From assembly GCA_021794335.1 (NCBI GenBank), contig JAJYQZ010000082.1:1-6394 (forward strand): a stretch of 6,394 nt of DNA, read 5' to 3'. This document shows, piece after piece, positions 5,176 to 6,394 of this stretch (position 1 is the stretch's first letter; each line of letters opens with the position of its first letter). Origin of the DNA: a bacterium (GTDB lineage: Bacteria; SZUA-79; Acidulodesulfobacterales; Acidulodesulfobacteraceae). Both the position numbers and the translations under genes were made by a program. The notes beneath the pieces are model-generated. The model was not told where the DNA came from. It saw only the letters and a program-made list of their open reading frames with translations, and did no database searches.

Positions 5176-5254
5176 TTTATTTTTTTAAGTTGTTTAAATA
5201 TATTTTAGATATTTTTATTTATTTTTAGAAAATTAGAAAAGGGGGTAAAAAAAA

Positions 5255-5500
5255 ATGGAAAAAGTTCAGGAAATTCAGCTAATAAATGTGCAAGAAGCAA
5301 TGAGGATTTTATCTTTGTCGCGCTCAAAAATCTATGAAATGATCAAAAATAAAGAAATTCCATATATTAGATTTGACAGACATATTAAATTTGACATTTT
5401 CGATCTTAAAAATTTTATCGAATCTAAAAAACAAGAAAGGTTTGTATTTGATTTTAACGCCGGTAACCTAAAAAGTAATGAATACAATAAAAAGAGGTAA
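5255..5500 (+). CDS. Excisionase-like MerR/HTH_17 DNA-binding protein
   Basis: An 81-residue protein with a winged helix-turn-helix at ~8-56 of the excisionase/HTH_17 type: LINVQEAMRILSLSRSKIYE, then MIKNKEIPYIRF and IKFDIFDLKNFIES. The order of recognition helix, wing (IPYIRFDRHIKF) and short final helix is the usual one. The tail (57-81) is basic and polar. Small proteins like this bend DNA at att sites to favour excision by the integrase, or regulate mobile-element operons. A strong purine-rich ribosome site AAGGGGG (5239-5245) lies 9 nt before the ATG. It is the first gene of an operon with the two-helix membrane protein 6 nt downstream and then traH. Its position at the head of a transfer operon would couple excision to conjugation, or make it an operon regulator. 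Fold assignment is firm; the Xis role is inferred. Confidence 0.85.
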   Translation: MEKVQEIQLINVQEAMRILSLSRSKIYEMIKNKEIPYIRFDRHIKFDIFDLKNFIESKKQERFVFDFNAGNLKSNEYNKKR

Positions 5501-5506
5501 ATATTT

Positions 5507-5797
5507 ATGAAATACGATAGCCAAAAAATGCGCGAAAAAGCCCAATTCATAGTTCCACAGGTCCGCGACCATTATAAACAAATAATAATAATTGCGACTT
5601 TACAGCAGTTTATATCGCTGGTCGGAGCATTTGTTTTATTTTATTATACTTTTTATTTTGCAACCTATCTAATTTTTCCGTCAATTATTTTATTTTTGTA
5701 TTTTATGTATATATCTATAAATAAAAGCACCATCAAGGCCGTGAATAAGGAGATAAGGAGGCAGTTAAAATGCAAACAATTATCAAAAAACAAATAA
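5507..5797 (+). CDS. Small two-helix inner-membrane protein in the tra operon
   Basis: A 96-residue protein not matched to a named family. Residues 1-25 are polar and charged (MKYDSQKMREKAQFIVPQVR). Residues ~26-70 form one long hydrophobic region best read as a helical hairpin, about 31-50 (TLQQFISLVGAFVLFYYTFY) and 51-70 (FATYLIFPSIILFLYFMYIS). A basic tail (KSTIKAVNKEIRRQLKCKQL) follows. Positive charge at both ends suggests both termini are cytoplasmic. GAGG (5494-5497) is spaced 9 nt from the ATG and lies within the last codons of the preceding gene. Its 3' end overlaps traH by 28 nt. F-type systems include several small inner-membrane proteins (for example TraL), but the sequence does not resemble one closely enough to name it. 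Confidence 0.75.
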   Translation: MKYDSQKMREKAQFIVPQVRDHYKQIIIIATLQQFISLVGAFVLFYYTFYFATYLIFPSIILFLYFMYISINKSTIKAVNKEIRRQLKCKQLSKNK

Positions 5798-6394
5798 TAA
5801 TCATAGTCTTATTTTTCTTTATCATTACTACTTACTTGAGTTTTATGAGTTTTTATCGCGTCAGGCCTGCGTTTGCGGGCGTAAACTCGTTCGTTTCCGC
5901 AGGTCTTAACGGTGCCAATTCCGTATCTAATAGCGGTGGAGCAGGGGTATTTCATACGCAGGGCGAAAATATTTACGCTTTAGGTTATAGTAACGTAAGA
6001 TTCAATACCGCAGGGCAGAGCTTGCAGTTATTTACCATAACCCCGCCTAATTTTTCTATAGGGTGTTCAGGCATAAGCGCCGAATGGGGAGCTTTTGCGA
6101 TGCTCGGTTCTCATTTAATGCAAGTCCTACAGTCTATCATCCAATCGGGTGAAGTATTGGTATTTGCTTTCAATATTGTTTTAGGCGTCCTATGCAAGCA
6201 GTGCCAGACCATTATGAATCAGATAGAAGCTATTGCCAATAAGCTTAACGGGCTAAATTTTAATTCCTGTCAAACGGCAGAGGCGATGGGCAACCTTGCC
6301 GGAGCGGAATTAGGAAATATGATAGGTAAAACAGGCGTAGCGGGTGCTACAAACGCTTTCGCCGACCAAGTTAGTAATACTTTAGGCAATGTTT
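5770..6394 (+). CDS. traH: TraH, F-type conjugative pilus assembly protein (5' part only)
   Basis: The first 208 residues of TraH, a periplasmic protein needed for F-type pilus assembly; the frame is still open at the window edge and the family is usually over 400 residues. Basic residues, a hydrophobic core (~8-28) and a probable signal peptidase I site after Ala36 (RPAFA-GVNSF) indicate export. From ~95 the TraH signature follows: a cysteine-glycine motif (SIGCSGISAEWGAF, Cys99), LMQVLQSIIQSGEVLVFAFN, CxxC (LCKQCQTIM, Cys142/Cys145), then IANKLNGLNFNSCQTAEAMG with Cys167. These cysteines suit the disulfide bonding known for TraH. The start is set by a perfect AAGGAGG (5755-5761) 8 nt before the ATG, inside the previous gene, with which it overlaps by 28 nt. 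Codon use is richer in G and C than in the small genes just before it. Confidence 0.9.
   Translation, partial: MQTIIKKQIIIIVLFFFIITTYLSFMSFYRVRPAFAGVNSFVSAGLNGANSVSNSGGAGVFHTQGENIYALGYSNVRFNTAGQSLQLFTITPPNFSIGCSGISAEWGAFAMLGSHLMQVLQSIIQSGEVLVFAFNIVLGVLCKQCQTIMNQIEAIANKLNGLNFNSCQTAEAMGNLAGAELGNMIGKTGVAGATNAFADQVSNTLGNV

Noticed and set aside
5332..5550. Minus-strand open frame of 72 codons
   Set aside because: It is antisense to the excisionase-like gene, which has a strong ribosome site and a clear HTH.
1..6394. CRISPR array, insertion sequence or riboswitch
   Set aside because: No regularly spaced repeats, no transposase gene or terminal inverted repeats, and no recognisable riboswitch layout. 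The only spaced repeat pair is the two-part motif at 4017 and 5145.

Overview
The window appears to be one end of an integrated (or integrating) conjugative element from an AT-rich bacterium. The left edge holds a 3' fragment of an encoded-CCA tRNA-Arg(UCU) gene on the minus strand, broken just 5' of its anticodon stem, next to a tyrosine recombinase. At the right edge, a plus-strand operon runs into the first part of traH, a gene of F-type conjugative type IV secretion systems. F-type machinery and the encoded CCA point to a bacterium, probably Proteobacteria or a related lineage. The species cannot be fixed from the sequence.

Layout from left to right: tRNA fragment/att site (42-91); integrase gene (245-1354, +) behind a short palindrome-rich leader; a convergent gene for an unrecognised 308-residue protein with one hydrophobic segment (1373-2299, -); a gap holding that gene's promoter, a possible 11-codon leader ORF and what looks like a frameshifted gene remnant; a HicBA toxin-antitoxin pair (2538-2935, -); an unrecognised, very AT-rich gene for a 328-residue protein ending in a helix-turn-helix (3001-3987, -, GTG start); divergently, a ColE2-like Rep primase gene (4078-4977, +); a 277-bp gap with inverted repeats, a probable terminator and a repeated motif; then a closely packed operon of an excisionase-like HTH protein (5255-5500), a small two-helix membrane protein (5507-5797) and truncated traH (5770-6394+).

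Reading: the integrase and the Xis-like protein would handle insertion and excision, Rep would allow replication of the excised circle, and the traH operon belongs to transfer. HicBA is a stability or defence module, and the 308-residue gene may be cargo. The most unusual part is the control region. A strong consensus promoter for the 328-residue protein fires divergently from rep with almost no leader. Its -35 box lies inside a two-part motif (TGTCAAC - 11/12 nt - TTTTGCAAGGTA) that recurs upstream of the xis-like/tra operon. This suggests, as inference, a shared switch linking replication and transfer, with the HTH protein a candidate regulator.
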